Source of the DNA: JAIXWP01 sp046309775
GTDB taxonomy: Bacteria; Bacteroidota; Bacteroidia; Flavobacteriales_D; Sanyastnellaceae
Direction: 5' to 3'
Assembly: GCA_046309775.1 (NCBI GenBank)
Contig: JBKCOM010000011.1
Location: forward strand, 1-64,000
Length of the DNA stretch: 64,000 nucleotides
This document shows positions 9,077 to 17,134 of the stretch, one piece after another. Within the stretch, counting starts at the first letter, position 1, and every line of letters begins with the position of its first letter. The notes beneath the pieces were generated by a model, which ran no database searches, was not told the origin of the DNA, and was given only the letters and a program-made list of their open reading frames with translations. Made by a program: the position numbers and the translations under genes.

Positions 9077-11836
9077 TTATTTGATGATAATTTCATCCGC
9101 AAAAATCCATCCTGCCTCTCCCGCCCCAAGATGTTCAGCGGGGATATTCATGAGAGGTTTGGCAACAACTTTTACATAGCGCGCTTGGGCATTTGGTGTT
9201 GATTGCCATTCTCGAACTTCTGGGTAATAATTGTCCCATTCATCATCTTCGTGGTAGCCAGCGGCGAAATATTCTTTTCCATCTTTTGAAATATAATACT
9301 CGATAGATACTGGATGAAATATCCAAGATTTTATATCTCGCAAGGTGGATAAGGTGATAGAGTTGATTTGCTGAACTTTGCCAAGATCAATGATTGCCTC
9401 TAATGCTTGGCCTCTAAAGCCTTGCCAAGAGCCTGTTCTGAAATCATTGCTACCTCTTAACTCATCTACTAGAGCATCTGGTGCATTGCCATTGTACTGA
9501 GGGTCTGGTTGATTGGTAAGTTTGATTTTTAAAGAGGAGTTTCTTTTGTAAAAAGTAGCATTGATATCCTTGCTTTGTTGCTCTCCATATATTGCCCTTG
9601 TAGTAACAGTTCCTGTATTGTGTATGTAGAATTGTTTGCCACGCAATTCTTTTACTTTTCCTTCAGCATCTGTAAAGTAGGAGCTATAATATGCACCAGG
9701 TTGAATGTGAGATAGCGTAATTAGTAGGCTGTCAGAAAATGCTTGACTCTTTGCATTTATAATTGGAAGAGATAATACTGCATCACTGGATATTCTGCTT
9801 CTCGGTGCAATAGAACTACGGATACCTAGCGAAAGGAATGTGCTATCTGTCGGTCCAGTTTGAACCCATTGTTTGGCTCCTGGCGTGGTAGAGTATAGAT
9901 TGTGAGAGGCAAGAACGTACCAAGCAGACATCTGACCGCAGTCTTCATTTCCGCACAAACCGTCAGGCGTGGGTTTGTACATTTCCTTCATAATGCGCTG
10001 CGTCATTTCAAAGGATTTATCATAATTATCATCTACATAGTTATAGAGTGATGCCATGTGATGGCTAGGCTCATTACCATGCACATATTGTCCAATCAAT
10101 CCCGTGATATCCGCTTGTTCTCTACCAGTGGTTTTTGTATTCGCCGAGAACATATCATTGAGTGCTTTTCTAAATTCATTTTTTCCTCCATGCAAATCAA
10201 TAAGTGTTTCGATATCGTGAGGCACGAATAGACGGTATTGCCATGCATTCGCTTCTGTGTAATTGAAATTGACTTGATAGGGATCGAAGGGTTCGATGAA
10301 TCCAGCATTTCTGCGTGGTCTGAAGAATTTAGTTTCGGGGTCAAAAAGATTCTTCCAGTTTTGGGAACGCTCCATATATTCTTCATAGGCGCCATCATTA
10401 CCTATCATTTTAGCGAAGGTTCCAATACACCAATCGTCATAGGCATATTCAAGCGTTTTACTTACACTTTCAGAAAAGTTTTCCGAAGGCACATATCCCA
10501 AATTATAGTAAGCCATTTTTTCTTCACTGTTTAGTGAAGAGCCAATGAGTGCTTCCATTGCCAGGTTCTGGTCAAAGTTCTGTATTCCCTTGGCCCAAGC
10601 GTCTGCTATAACACTTGCACTGTGGTAACCAATCATACAGTGAGTTTCATTCGCGGCTAGTTCCCAAACGGGGAGTTCGAACCGCTGTTGATACATGCTC
10701 AAGAAACTTTGAATAAAGTGTCCTGTTCTTTCTTTTTCAATCGCTGTAAACAAGGGATGAAGCGCTCTGAACGTGTCCCAAAGAGAAAATACAGTATAGT
10801 GATCATAATCGGCTGCGATATGGACTTGTCCGTCCATTCCTCGATACCTGCCATCTACATCACTCCATAGGTTCGGTGTAGTGCAGCAATGATACAAAGC
10901 CGTGTAATAGTTGATCAAATGATCATTGTCGTCGCTCTTGATAGGAAGTTTTTTAAGTTGTGCTTCCCATTTTTTATTTGCATTGTTTTTAAAGCTTTCA
11001 AAATTCCATCCTTTGGCTTCATTCCAGAGATTGTATTTAGCACCTTCCACATCCGTTCCACTAATACCGACTTTAACAATTAGTTCGTTTTTTTTATCTG
11101 GTGCGAATAGCAATGAAAACACTTGTACTTCTTCATAGACGATGTTTCGTTCACCATTTTCATTAACTGCATCGGTTCGTTGCATGAGCTGATCCATTCC
11201 TAAAAATGGTTTGCTGAATACAGCATAGAAATAGCAATGTTGTTGCTCTGCCCAACCTTTAGACACGCGATAACCATATACTACCGTGTCACCAATAGTT
11301 TGAATATCATAATAAAGCAATTCATCGCGATGCATCATATCGATGAAAAGTCGACATGTGTCTTTTGGTGCGAGTTGATATTTGTGAATACCAGTTCTCT
11401 CGGTGGTTGTAAGCTCTACGTTGATATTATAATTGTCGAGTTTGACTTTATAAAAGCCTGGCGAGGCTTGCTCAGTACTGTGCGAAAAAGAGCTTTTGTA
11501 TGCATCTCTCCATAATCCAGCTTGAGCTGTTTTTCCATTGGTTGGCATGAAAAGAATATCGCCATAATCGCTAACACCCGTTCCTTGGAGGTGAGTGTGC
11601 GAAAATCCGTAGACGATGCTGTCAGAATAGTGGTATCCGCTGCAACCGTCCCAACCTTCTAGGCGCGTATCTGGACTCAATTGAACCATTCCGAATGGAA
11701 CGGTAGCTCCAGGATAGGTGTGGCCATGAGCATCGGTGCCAATGAAGGGGTTCACAAAGCTCGTTAGTGATTTTTCCTGACCAGTAGCACTTTGGAGTAT
11801 AAAAATGAAAAAGCTAAGGATGAATAAGGTTCTCAT
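9077..11836 (-). CDS. GH92 family alpha-mannosidase, secreted, with C-terminal F5/8-type domain
   Basis: 919 residues from the ATG at 11836, where a signal peptide begins (MRTLFILSFFIFILQSATGQ); a longer frame to 11914 would add an unlikely N terminus that overlaps the divergent promoter region. The start of the mature protein is diagnostic for GH92 exo-mannosidases: VNPFIGTDAHGHTYPGATVPFGMVQLSPDTR, GCSGYHYSD, GFSHTHLQGTG. GH92 enzymes are calcium-dependent and trim alpha-mannosyl residues from N-glycans or yeast mannan. Residues about 785-919 look like a discoidin/F5-8-type carbohydrate-binding module (GQALEAIIDLGKVQQINSI...). No T9SS tail is seen, so it is probably periplasmic. The gene stands outside any visible SusC/SusD locus. 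Confidence 0.92.
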   Translation of the reverse strand: MRTLFILSFFIFILQSATGQEKSLTSFVNPFIGTDAHGHTYPGATVPFGMVQLSPDTRLEGWDGCSGYHYSDSIVYGFSHTHLQGTGVSDYGDILFMPTNGKTAQAGLWRDAYKSSFSHSTEQASPGFYKVKLDNYNINVELTTTERTGIHKYQLAPKDTCRLFIDMMHRDELLYYDIQTIGDTVVYGYRVSKGWAEQQHCYFYAVFSKPFLGMDQLMQRTDAVNENGERNIVYEEVQVFSLLFAPDKKNELIVKVGISGTDVEGAKYNLWNEAKGWNFESFKNNANKKWEAQLKKLPIKSDDNDHLINYYTALYHCCTTPNLWSDVDGRYRGMDGQVHIAADYDHYTVFSLWDTFRALHPLFTAIEKERTGHFIQSFLSMYQQRFELPVWELAANETHCMIGYHSASVIADAWAKGIQNFDQNLAMEALIGSSLNSEEKMAYYNLGYVPSENFSESVSKTLEYAYDDWCIGTFAKMIGNDGAYEEYMERSQNWKNLFDPETKFFRPRRNAGFIEPFDPYQVNFNYTEANAWQYRLFVPHDIETLIDLHGGKNEFRKALNDMFSANTKTTGREQADITGLIGQYVHGNEPSHHMASLYNYVDDNYDKSFEMTQRIMKEMYKPTPDGLCGNEDCGQMSAWYVLASHNLYSTTPGAKQWVQTGPTDSTFLSLGIRSSIAPRSRISSDAVLSLPIINAKSQAFSDSLLITLSHIQPGAYYSSYFTDAEGKVKELRGKQFYIHNTGTVTTRAIYGEQQSKDINATFYKRNSSLKIKLTNQPDPQYNGNAPDALVDELRGSNDFRTGSWQGFRGQALEAIIDLGKVQQINSITLSTLRDIKSWIFHPVSIEYYISKDGKEYFAAGYHEDDEWDNYYPEVREWQSTPNAQARYVKVVAKPLMNIPAEHLGAGEAGWIFADEIIIK

Positions 11837-11841
11837 AGGTA

Positions 11842-11849
11842 CAAATATA
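11842..11849 (-). promoter_or_regulatory. -7 element TATATTTG for the GH92-aminotransferase operon
   Basis: On the minus strand, TATATTTG is an exact TAnnTTTG match, 5 nt upstream of the ATG at 11836. No TTTG is found at the -33 position. It lies back to back with the hemN element in the 90-nt divergent gap. Confidence 0.5.
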
Positions 11850-11914
11850 TTGAAACTGATGTATGTCATGGCGCAGGGCTGAGTTTGGTTAGTGTGCTTC
11901 CCGCTGAGCCACAA

Positions 11915-11922
11915 TACTTTCG
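11915..11922 (+). promoter_or_regulatory. Possible -7 element TACTTTCG for hemN
   Basis: TACTTTCG lies 4 nt before the hemN ATG at 11927. The same octamer stands 4 nt before moaC (46528-46535), which supports a shared promoter variant. Confidence 0.4.
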
Positions 11923-11926
11923 ATTT

Positions 11927-13291
11927 ATGATTAACAATGACCTTACCAGTTTACTAGAGCGATATGATGTCGCCGTGCCTCGATATACAAGCTATCCAAC
12001 AGTTCCTCATTGGAATTATGACAATTGGAGCCTTGATCAATGGAAGTCCGCTGTTTCCGCTCGGTTTGAAGAGGAAAACGGGGAAGTATGTATTTATATT
12101 CACCTTCCTTTTTGTGAGGAATTGTGCACATATTGTGCTTGTAATAAAAGAATCACTAAGAATCATAAAGTAGAAGAACCATATATCTCGGCCGTTCTGA
12201 AAGAATGGGAGATGTATAAAACGTTGTTTTCTAAAAAGCCGATTATTCGGGAGATTCACCTCGGTGGAGGCACGCCTACATTTTTTTCACCATTTCATTT
12301 GAATGCCTTAATTTCGGCAATAACCGACGGTGCATCCATCGCACCACATCATGAATTTAGTGTGGAGGTGCATCCGAATTATACGACCCAAAAACATCTT
12401 GAAGCCCTTCGTGCAAGTGGTTTTAACCGCATCAGCGTGGGTGTTCAGGATTTTGACCCCGATGTTCAGTTTTTAATTAATCGTCTTCAAACTTTTGAGC
12501 GCACCAAAGAGGTCATCATGCAGGCAAGGGCCATTGGGTTTACAAGTGTCAATGTTGATTTGATTTATGGGCTTCCAGGTCAAAGCGTTTTTAGTATCGA
12601 ACACACCATTGACCGAATTATAGAATTAGATCCCGATCGCATTGCGTATTACAGTTATGCGCACGTTCCATGGAAGAGCAAAGGACAGCGTAGGTATAGT
12701 GATGATGACGTTCCGAAGGCAGAAAAGAAAATAGAAATGTATCAAAAGGGAAGTGCACGTTTACAAGCGTTGGGCTATGTAAGCATCGGCATGGATCATT
12801 TTGCTAAGCCTAATGATCAATTAATGATTGCCTATACTAATGGTGCGTTGCATCGCAACTTTATGGGCTATACCACCACCAATCATCGGCTTGTAATAGG
12901 ATTAGGCGCATCATCAATAAGCGACGCATGGAGCGCTTTTGCTCAAAATGAAAAGACGGTTGAAGACTATCAGATAAAAGTATTGCAAGGCGGTTGGCCT
13001 ATCGTAAATGGGCATGTACTAGACGATGAAGATATGTCAATACGAAGAAGCATTTTGGATTTGATGTGCAAAGACATTGCTGCTATTCCCTATTTTTCAA
13101 TGACTGAAAAACACCAGCGCGATGCCTATGAGAAGCTATTGCAGTTCGCATTAGAAGGTCTTATTGAACTGGAAGGACATGAAGTAAGGGTGACAGTCAA
13201 AGGAAGGCTTTTCATCAGAAATATCGCCTCCGCCCTTGATGCCTATTTACATTCTCAAGTCGGTGAATCACGATTCTCGAAAGCAATTTGA
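11927..13291 (+). CDS. hemN: Oxygen-independent coproporphyrinogen III oxidase
   Basis: A 454-residue radical-SAM enzyme that oxidatively decarboxylates two propionate side chains of coproporphyrinogen III to give protoporphyrinogen IX without oxygen. The start at 11927 (MINNDLTSLLERYDVAVPRYTSYPT) is the canonical HemN N terminus; the frame is open further upstream but without family similarity. The [4Fe-4S] ligands are in C63-x3-C67-x2-C70 (HLPFCEELCTYCACNKR), followed by the HemN-specific C72. GGGTPTF and the C-terminal HemN domain (about 370-450) are present. Transcribed divergently from the GH92 gene. The 3' end runs directly into a tandem-repeat array. Confidence 0.95.
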   Translation: MINNDLTSLLERYDVAVPRYTSYPTVPHWNYDNWSLDQWKSAVSARFEEENGEVCIYIHLPFCEELCTYCACNKRITKNHKVEEPYISAVLKEWEMYKTLFSKKPIIREIHLGGGTPTFFSPFHLNALISAITDGASIAPHHEFSVEVHPNYTTQKHLEALRASGFNRISVGVQDFDPDVQFLINRLQTFERTKEVIMQARAIGFTSVNVDLIYGLPGQSVFSIEHTIDRIIELDPDRIAYYSYAHVPWKSKGQRRYSDDDVPKAEKKIEMYQKGSARLQALGYVSIGMDHFAKPNDQLMIAYTNGALHRNFMGYTTTNHRLVIGLGASSISDAWSAFAQNEKTVEDYQIKVLQGGWPIVNGHVLDDEDMSIRRSILDLMCKDIAAIPYFSMTEKHQRDAYEKLLQFALEGLIELEGHEVRVTVKGRLFIRNIASALDAYLHSQVGESRFSKAI

Positions 13292-13296
13292 GAAAA

Positions 13297-13400
13297 GAAA
13301 GAATGAAAGAATGAAAGAATGAAAGATTGGAAGATTGAAAATCTGAATTCCGAATTGTGAATTCCGAATTGCGAATTGCGAATTCCGAATTCTGAATTTC
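13297..13400 (+). repeat. Composite tandem array: six octamers then eight heptamers
   Basis: 13297-13344 holds six 8-nt units (GAAAGAAT three times, then GAAAGATT, GGAAGATT, GAAAATCT). Directly after, 13345-13400 holds eight 7-nt units of form GAATTNN (GAATTCC, GAATTGT, GAATTCC, GAATTGC, GAATTGC, GAATTCC, GAATTCT, GAATTTC). The array fills almost the whole 113-nt gap between the convergent genes hemN and 13405-13833 and starts 6 nt after the hemN stop. Confidence 0.95.
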
Positions 13401-13404
13401 TAAC

Positions 13405-13833
13405 TCACTTGCACACTCCGCAATTCATGCGGTCGTGGGTCATGCCGAAATGGAGTACTGCGGGTTTGGAGGGTTTGATTTTTTCGTTGAAAATCTTCTT
13501 TTGTTCGTCTGTGAGAATCGCTGTGAGATCGAGCTCGCGGAGTTGACGTTGCATCTTTTTTTCTTCGTTGAGAGCTGTGACTTTAGTATTAATTTCCTCT
13601 TCGTTAAGACTTGATTGCTGAATTGCTTTCATTTCTGATTCAATAAGTGCAATTTTTGATGCGTAGGAAAAATATATAGAATCGATCTTGGGCTTTTGGT
13701 CGGTTGTGGTAATCAATTCACGATGAAATCTGGCCAGATAGATGGAGTCCTGCGGATTCAGACTCTGTGCAGAGCTACTTATTGTAATAATTACAAAAAG
13801 TATCAGGCTAAGTATTTTCGTCAATATGCACAT
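13405..13833 (-). CDS. Small exported protein, Spy/LTxxQ-like, with Cys/His tail
   Basis: 142 residues with a signal peptide (MCILTKILSLILFVIITISSSAQ). The mature part is charged and probably all helical, with an LTDEQKKIFNEKI segment reminiscent of LTxxQ/CpxP-Spy-type periplasmic proteins. The C terminus (FGMTHDRMNCGVCK) ends in a CxxC with nearby His, which could bind metal or form a disulfide. No firm family is recognised. It is divergent from the B12-riboswitch operon and convergent with hemN, so its context does not define a role. Confidence 0.6.
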   Translation of the reverse strand: MCILTKILSLILFVIITISSSAQSLNPQDSIYLARFHRELITTTDQKPKIDSIYFSYASKIALIESEMKAIQQSSLNEEEINTKVTALNEEKKMQRQLRELDLTAILTDEQKKIFNEKIKPSKPAVLHFGMTHDRMNCGVCK

Positions 13834-13861
13834 TAAGTTTTGTAGGCCAATATTTATACCA

Positions 13862-13894
13862 TTTGGATAACAAAGATAAAACTTCTTATGTTTG
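13862..13894 (+). promoter_or_regulatory. Promoter of the B12-receptor operon
   Basis: TTTG at 13862-13865, a 21-nt spacer, then TATGTTTG at 13887-13894: both boxes of the Bacteroidota promoter at normal spacing. Transcription should start near 13900, just ahead of the cobalamin riboswitch. Confidence 0.75.
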
Positions 13895-13911
13895 CAGCGC
13901 TAGATTGTTTC

Positions 13912-14075
13912 CGAAGCATCGTGCTATGCAACGGAATTAATAGGGAATCACGTGTAAGTCGTGAACTGTACCCGCAGCTGTAATCCCAGAGAAAAGGGAC
14001 TTGTCGCATCAGCATCCACTGCCTATTGGGCGGGAAGGAGACAAGTCTTGGGAAAGTCAGAAGACCTGCCAACTC
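13912..14075 (+). ncRNA. Cobalamin (B12) riboswitch
   Basis: The leader carries the conserved cobalamin-riboswitch blocks in order: AATAGGGAA (13939-13947), CCCGCAGCTGTAATCC (13971-13986), CACTG then GGGCGGGAAGG (about 14017-14038), and the B12-box relative AGTCAGAAGACCTGCC (14055-14070). It lies between a promoter and a BtuB-type receptor gene. Binding of adenosyl- or hydroxo-cobalamin is expected to turn the operon off. ACCTGC (14064-14069), inside the conserved box, can pair with GCAGGT (14112-14117), 3 nt before the btuB ATG, suggesting translation-level control. Ends are approximate. Confidence 0.95.
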
Positions 14076-14120
14076 GCATTAAAAACCGATCATCGCTCGG
14101 GAAGAAGCGCTGCAGGTAAT

Positions 14121-16088
14121 ATGTTAAAATACTTTATTAGTTATATCGCAATTGCATTGCCGTTGTGTCTTTTGGCACATCACAATGATTCGCTCATCGA
14201 AGGTAAATTGATGGCGCAACTAACTATTGTCGCTAAGTCTGAGGTGGGGCCCTTAAAGTTCAAAAGCGATTCTCTTTTGTTCAAACGCAACTCCCATCAG
14301 AGTTTGGGAGGCTTTTTAGAAAAAATGGGGTGGGCGAATGTCACCTCTTATGGCGCACCGGGTGGTCTCATTACAGCAAGAATCAATGGAAGCTCGAGCG
14401 ACCATGCAGTGGTTTTTTGGAACGCGATGCCGCTCACCAATCCTGCATTGGGACTGACAGATCTTTCCTTAGTTCCGATGGCCCTTTTTGATGGTGCAAA
14501 TATTAAAGGAAATCAAAACCTAATTGGAAAGGGGCAAGGAGGTTTGGGGGGCACTATTTCGCTTGAAAATGTGCCAGAGTGGGAGAAAAGTGTGGAACTC
14601 AACACAGGTTTGAATTCTCTCAAAAATTCATTTGCCCACATCGTTGCGAATTACAACGTTTTCGGCATTCAGATGAGGACAATTGTTCTCAAAGAGTCGA
14701 ATCGCAATGAGTTTGAGTATATCGATCAAATGCAAATTCGTCGACCAATGATTGCTCAACATCACAATAACAACAGCAATAGTGCAATCATGCAAACGAT
14801 GCATTGGCGAGGACGAAAAGGCCTATATGCACAAGCCCAAGGGTGGTATCAAGTACGCACCAATCGTGTTCCCGAGTTGATGGGAAGCAATCAAATCGGT
14901 ACGGCAGAGCAACGCGATAGTTTGTGGCGTGGTAGCATAACCGTGGGCTACCATATACCTTCCCAAAATGAATTCTTGGCTTCAGCTCCTGTCGAGGTGA
15001 TTGCTGCTCACAATAGAGAATATCTGCGTTATACAGATAGAGCTTTTCCTGATTCAGATGTTTTGAGCATTGATTCTCGACTGCGCACCGATGTGAGCAT
15101 GCAAAGCGTAAATTGGAAACCCCGCACATCAACCGGTATGCATCGGTTTCATATTGATGCAAGGAATTTTGCAGTAGGTATCGAAAATACTAATTACGCT
15201 GGCGGAAGAAGAAAAGAGTCATTTCAAAGCCTTCATGTTTCTTACGCATTGCATTTGGAACAATATCACTCTCGCTTTTCATTATTTGGATATCAGGAGC
15301 GAAGAAATGAGTTTGATACCAAACCATCTTATGGAAGTGAATTTTATTTTCAGGGTAATGATATAAAGTTTTATATCCCTAATATTAGAATTGCATTTGC
15401 GCATCGTTTTAGAGTTCCTGATTTTAATGAACGTTTTTGGGTTCCTGGAGGAAATCCAAGCCTAAGTCCAGAAAGAGGGAATCATGAAAGTGTCGAGCTC
15501 AGTTGGGCCATTGTTAGAAATAAAAATATCGAATGGAATTTATTAGCAGATGCAGGCGCTCAGCAAGTGCTCAACTGGATTCAATGGATCCCTCTGCCTG
15601 ATTGGTCTCCCGTAAACTATAAGAATGTCGATATCCGATATCTGGGATTGATGACTGAGGTTTTCTGTAAAATAGAACATCATCAGATTGGACTTCGTGC
15701 CAATTGGAAGTTAACGGAATCTATTGGCAGAAACGATCAAAGTGAAGATTCTTTTCAAATGATTTACACTCCAAGAAATACAGTTTTTGGACAAATCGAG
15801 TATCAATATAAAGGTCTGGAAGTGGGGGTGGACGGACGCTTCATCGATGTGCGTTTTACCAATGAGGAAAATAACGAACGTACTGCCTTGGATGCCTATT
15901 ATCTCATCAACGCATATCTAGGATTCAGTCTAAAAGGTGAGAGTTGCAGTCATAGCATTCTGTTGACATGCGATAATGCCAACAATATCGCTTTTCAATC
16001 AGTAAGAAGTTATGCGATGCCACGGCGATTTTTTGGAATTCAGTATAGGATAAAATTAGAAGTTAAATCAAAATCAAAATCAAAATGA
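14121..16088 (+). CDS. btuB: TonB-dependent outer-membrane receptor for cobalamin (BtuB-type)
   Basis: 655 residues from the ATG at 14121; the frame stays open upstream only because the riboswitch happens to lack stops. Signal peptide MLKYFISYIAIALPLCLLA, a plug domain (about 45-160: SLGGFLEKMGWANVTSYGAPGGLITARINGSS, GKGQGGLGGTISLENVP), then a beta-barrel (about 165-650, with FRVPDFNERFWVPGGNPSLSPERGNHESVELSW typical of TonB receptors). The riboswitch upstream and the BtuG-like lipoprotein downstream make corrinoid the probable ligand. After the last predicted strand (RRFFGIQYRIKLEV) the protein ends in a KSKSKSK tail encoded by a hexamer repeat. Its TGA overlaps the next ATG (ATGA). Confidence 0.9.
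   Translation: MLKYFISYIAIALPLCLLAHHNDSLIEGKLMAQLTIVAKSEVGPLKFKSDSLLFKRNSHQSLGGFLEKMGWANVTSYGAPGGLITARINGSSSDHAVVFWNAMPLTNPALGLTDLSLVPMALFDGANIKGNQNLIGKGQGGLGGTISLENVPEWEKSVELNTGLNSLKNSFAHIVANYNVFGIQMRTIVLKESNRNEFEYIDQMQIRRPMIAQHHNNNSNSAIMQTMHWRGRKGLYAQAQGWYQVRTNRVPELMGSNQIGTAEQRDSLWRGSITVGYHIPSQNEFLASAPVEVIAAHNREYLRYTDRAFPDSDVLSIDSRLRTDVSMQSVNWKPRTSTGMHRFHIDARNFAVGIENTNYAGGRRKESFQSLHVSYALHLEQYHSRFSLFGYQERRNEFDTKPSYGSEFYFQGNDIKFYIPNIRIAFAHRFRVPDFNERFWVPGGNPSLSPERGNHESVELSWAIVRNKNIEWNLLADAGAQQVLNWIQWIPLPDWSPVNYKNVDIRYLGLMTEVFCKIEHHQIGLRANWKLTESIGRNDQSEDSFQMIYTPRNTVFGQIEYQYKGLEVGVDGRFIDVRFTNEENNERTALDAYYLINAYLGFSLKGESCSHSILLTCDNANNIAFQSVRSYAMPRRFFGIQYRIKLEVKSKSKSK
16065..16088 (+). repeat. AAATCA hexamer repeat at the btuB 3' end
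   Basis: Three AAATCA units followed by AAATGA encode the Lys-Ser tail of the receptor; the last unit supplies both its TGA stop and the overlapping ATG of the next gene. Unit gain or loss keeps the frame. Confidence 0.9.
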
Positions 16089-17134
16089 AGAAGTTCTTTT
16101 ATTTCGCTGCCTTGACATTGGCTTTTGTTTCTTGTAAAAAGGATGAAGAGGAGAGTGTTCCTGAAGTGCCTGTTACTATGGGGTTTTACGTTTTGAATGA
16201 AGGTGCTTTTCTTCAGAATAATGCCTCCATTTCATATCTCGCAACGAATGAGCAAATTCAAGCTGATCCATATTTCGATGCGAATGGAGTTCCTCTTGGC
16301 GATGTATTGCAGTCTTATGTCAGTTATGGTGAAAACGGCTATGCTGTTTTAAATAATAGCAATAAGATAGAAGTGTTCAATAGAGCTAGTTGGGAAAATG
16401 TGACAACCATCGAAGGAATAAATTATCCGAGATATATCGTGAACGGTGGTAACGAAAAGTTATATGTGAGTGCGGGTTCATTTGCGGGAAGTATTCATGT
16501 TATTAATCCCGTCACAAATACAGTAGAATCAACTATTTCAGTGGGCAATGGCCCAGAGAGAATGTTGGTACACGACGGTAAACTTTACGTTTGCAACAGT
16601 GGAGGTTGGCTTGAAGATAATTCTATTAGTGTGATAGACCTCGCTACGAATGCTGTTGTGGCTACCATTACCGTAGGAGACCGCCCGATGGATATCGATA
16701 TCGATGCGAACAATGATATTTGGATTTTATGTTCTGGAAAAACTGTGTGGAATGCGGACTATACAGAGATCATTGAGGAGACCGCTGCACAGCTTGTGAA
16801 AATAGATGCAGCTAATTACGATGTCTTGGCAAGTGGAGATGTAGGGGTTATCGGAGATCATCCAAAACACATGGAAATCGGGAATAATAGTAATACGCTC
16901 TATTATTTGAATAATAAACTCTATTCGTTCAATACCGAAGGAGGAGAATTACCAGGAAGTGTGCTGATTGACCAGAATTTCAATTCGTTGGATTTGCGCG
17001 ATGGCCAGGATTTGTGGCTCACTAGCATTCCTAATTTCACCACCTCGTCTACATTGTTTTGTTATAGTCTAAGTGGATCTTTATTGAATCAATGGACTGC
17101 GGGCATTGGTACTAATGGAGTGGTCTTTTTTTAA
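16085..17134 (+). CDS. BtuG-like beta-propeller lipoprotein (DUF5074/YncE-like)
   Basis: 349 residues. The signal peptide ends in a lipobox with C17 (LAFVSC-KKDEEE); acidic residues just after the Cys fit the Bacteroidota surface-lipoprotein export signal. The rest is a YVTN/YncE-like beta-propeller: repeats such as GSIHVINPVTNTVESTISVGNGPERMLVHDGKLYVCN and NSISVIDLATNAVVATITVGDRPMDIDID. In Bacteroides, BtuG is a surface beta-propeller lipoprotein that captures B12 with very high affinity and sits on BtuB. The 4-nt overlap with the receptor gene and control by the same riboswitch argue for that role here. Its 3' end overlaps the convergent YitT gene by 23 nt. Confidence 0.8.
   Translation: MKKFFYFAALTLAFVSCKKDEEESVPEVPVTMGFYVLNEGAFLQNNASISYLATNEQIQADPYFDANGVPLGDVLQSYVSYGENGYAVLNNSNKIEVFNRASWENVTTIEGINYPRYIVNGGNEKLYVSAGSFAGSIHVINPVTNTVESTISVGNGPERMLVHDGKLYVCNSGGWLEDNSISVIDLATNAVVATITVGDRPMDIDIDANNDIWILCSGKTVWNADYTEIIEETAAQLVKIDAANYDVLASGDVGVIGDHPKHMEIGNNSNTLYYLNNKLYSFNTEGGELPGSVLIDQNFNSLDLRDGQDLWLTSIPNFTTSSTLFCYSLSGSLLNQWTAGIGTNGVVFF

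Noticed and set aside
11885..11926. Longer hemN start at 11885
   Set aside because: The added residues do not match HemN, and the canonical N terminus starts at 11927.
14001..14120. N-terminal extension of the btuB frame (start at 14001)
   Set aside because: It lies inside the cobalamin riboswitch; the signal peptide begins at the ATG at 14121.
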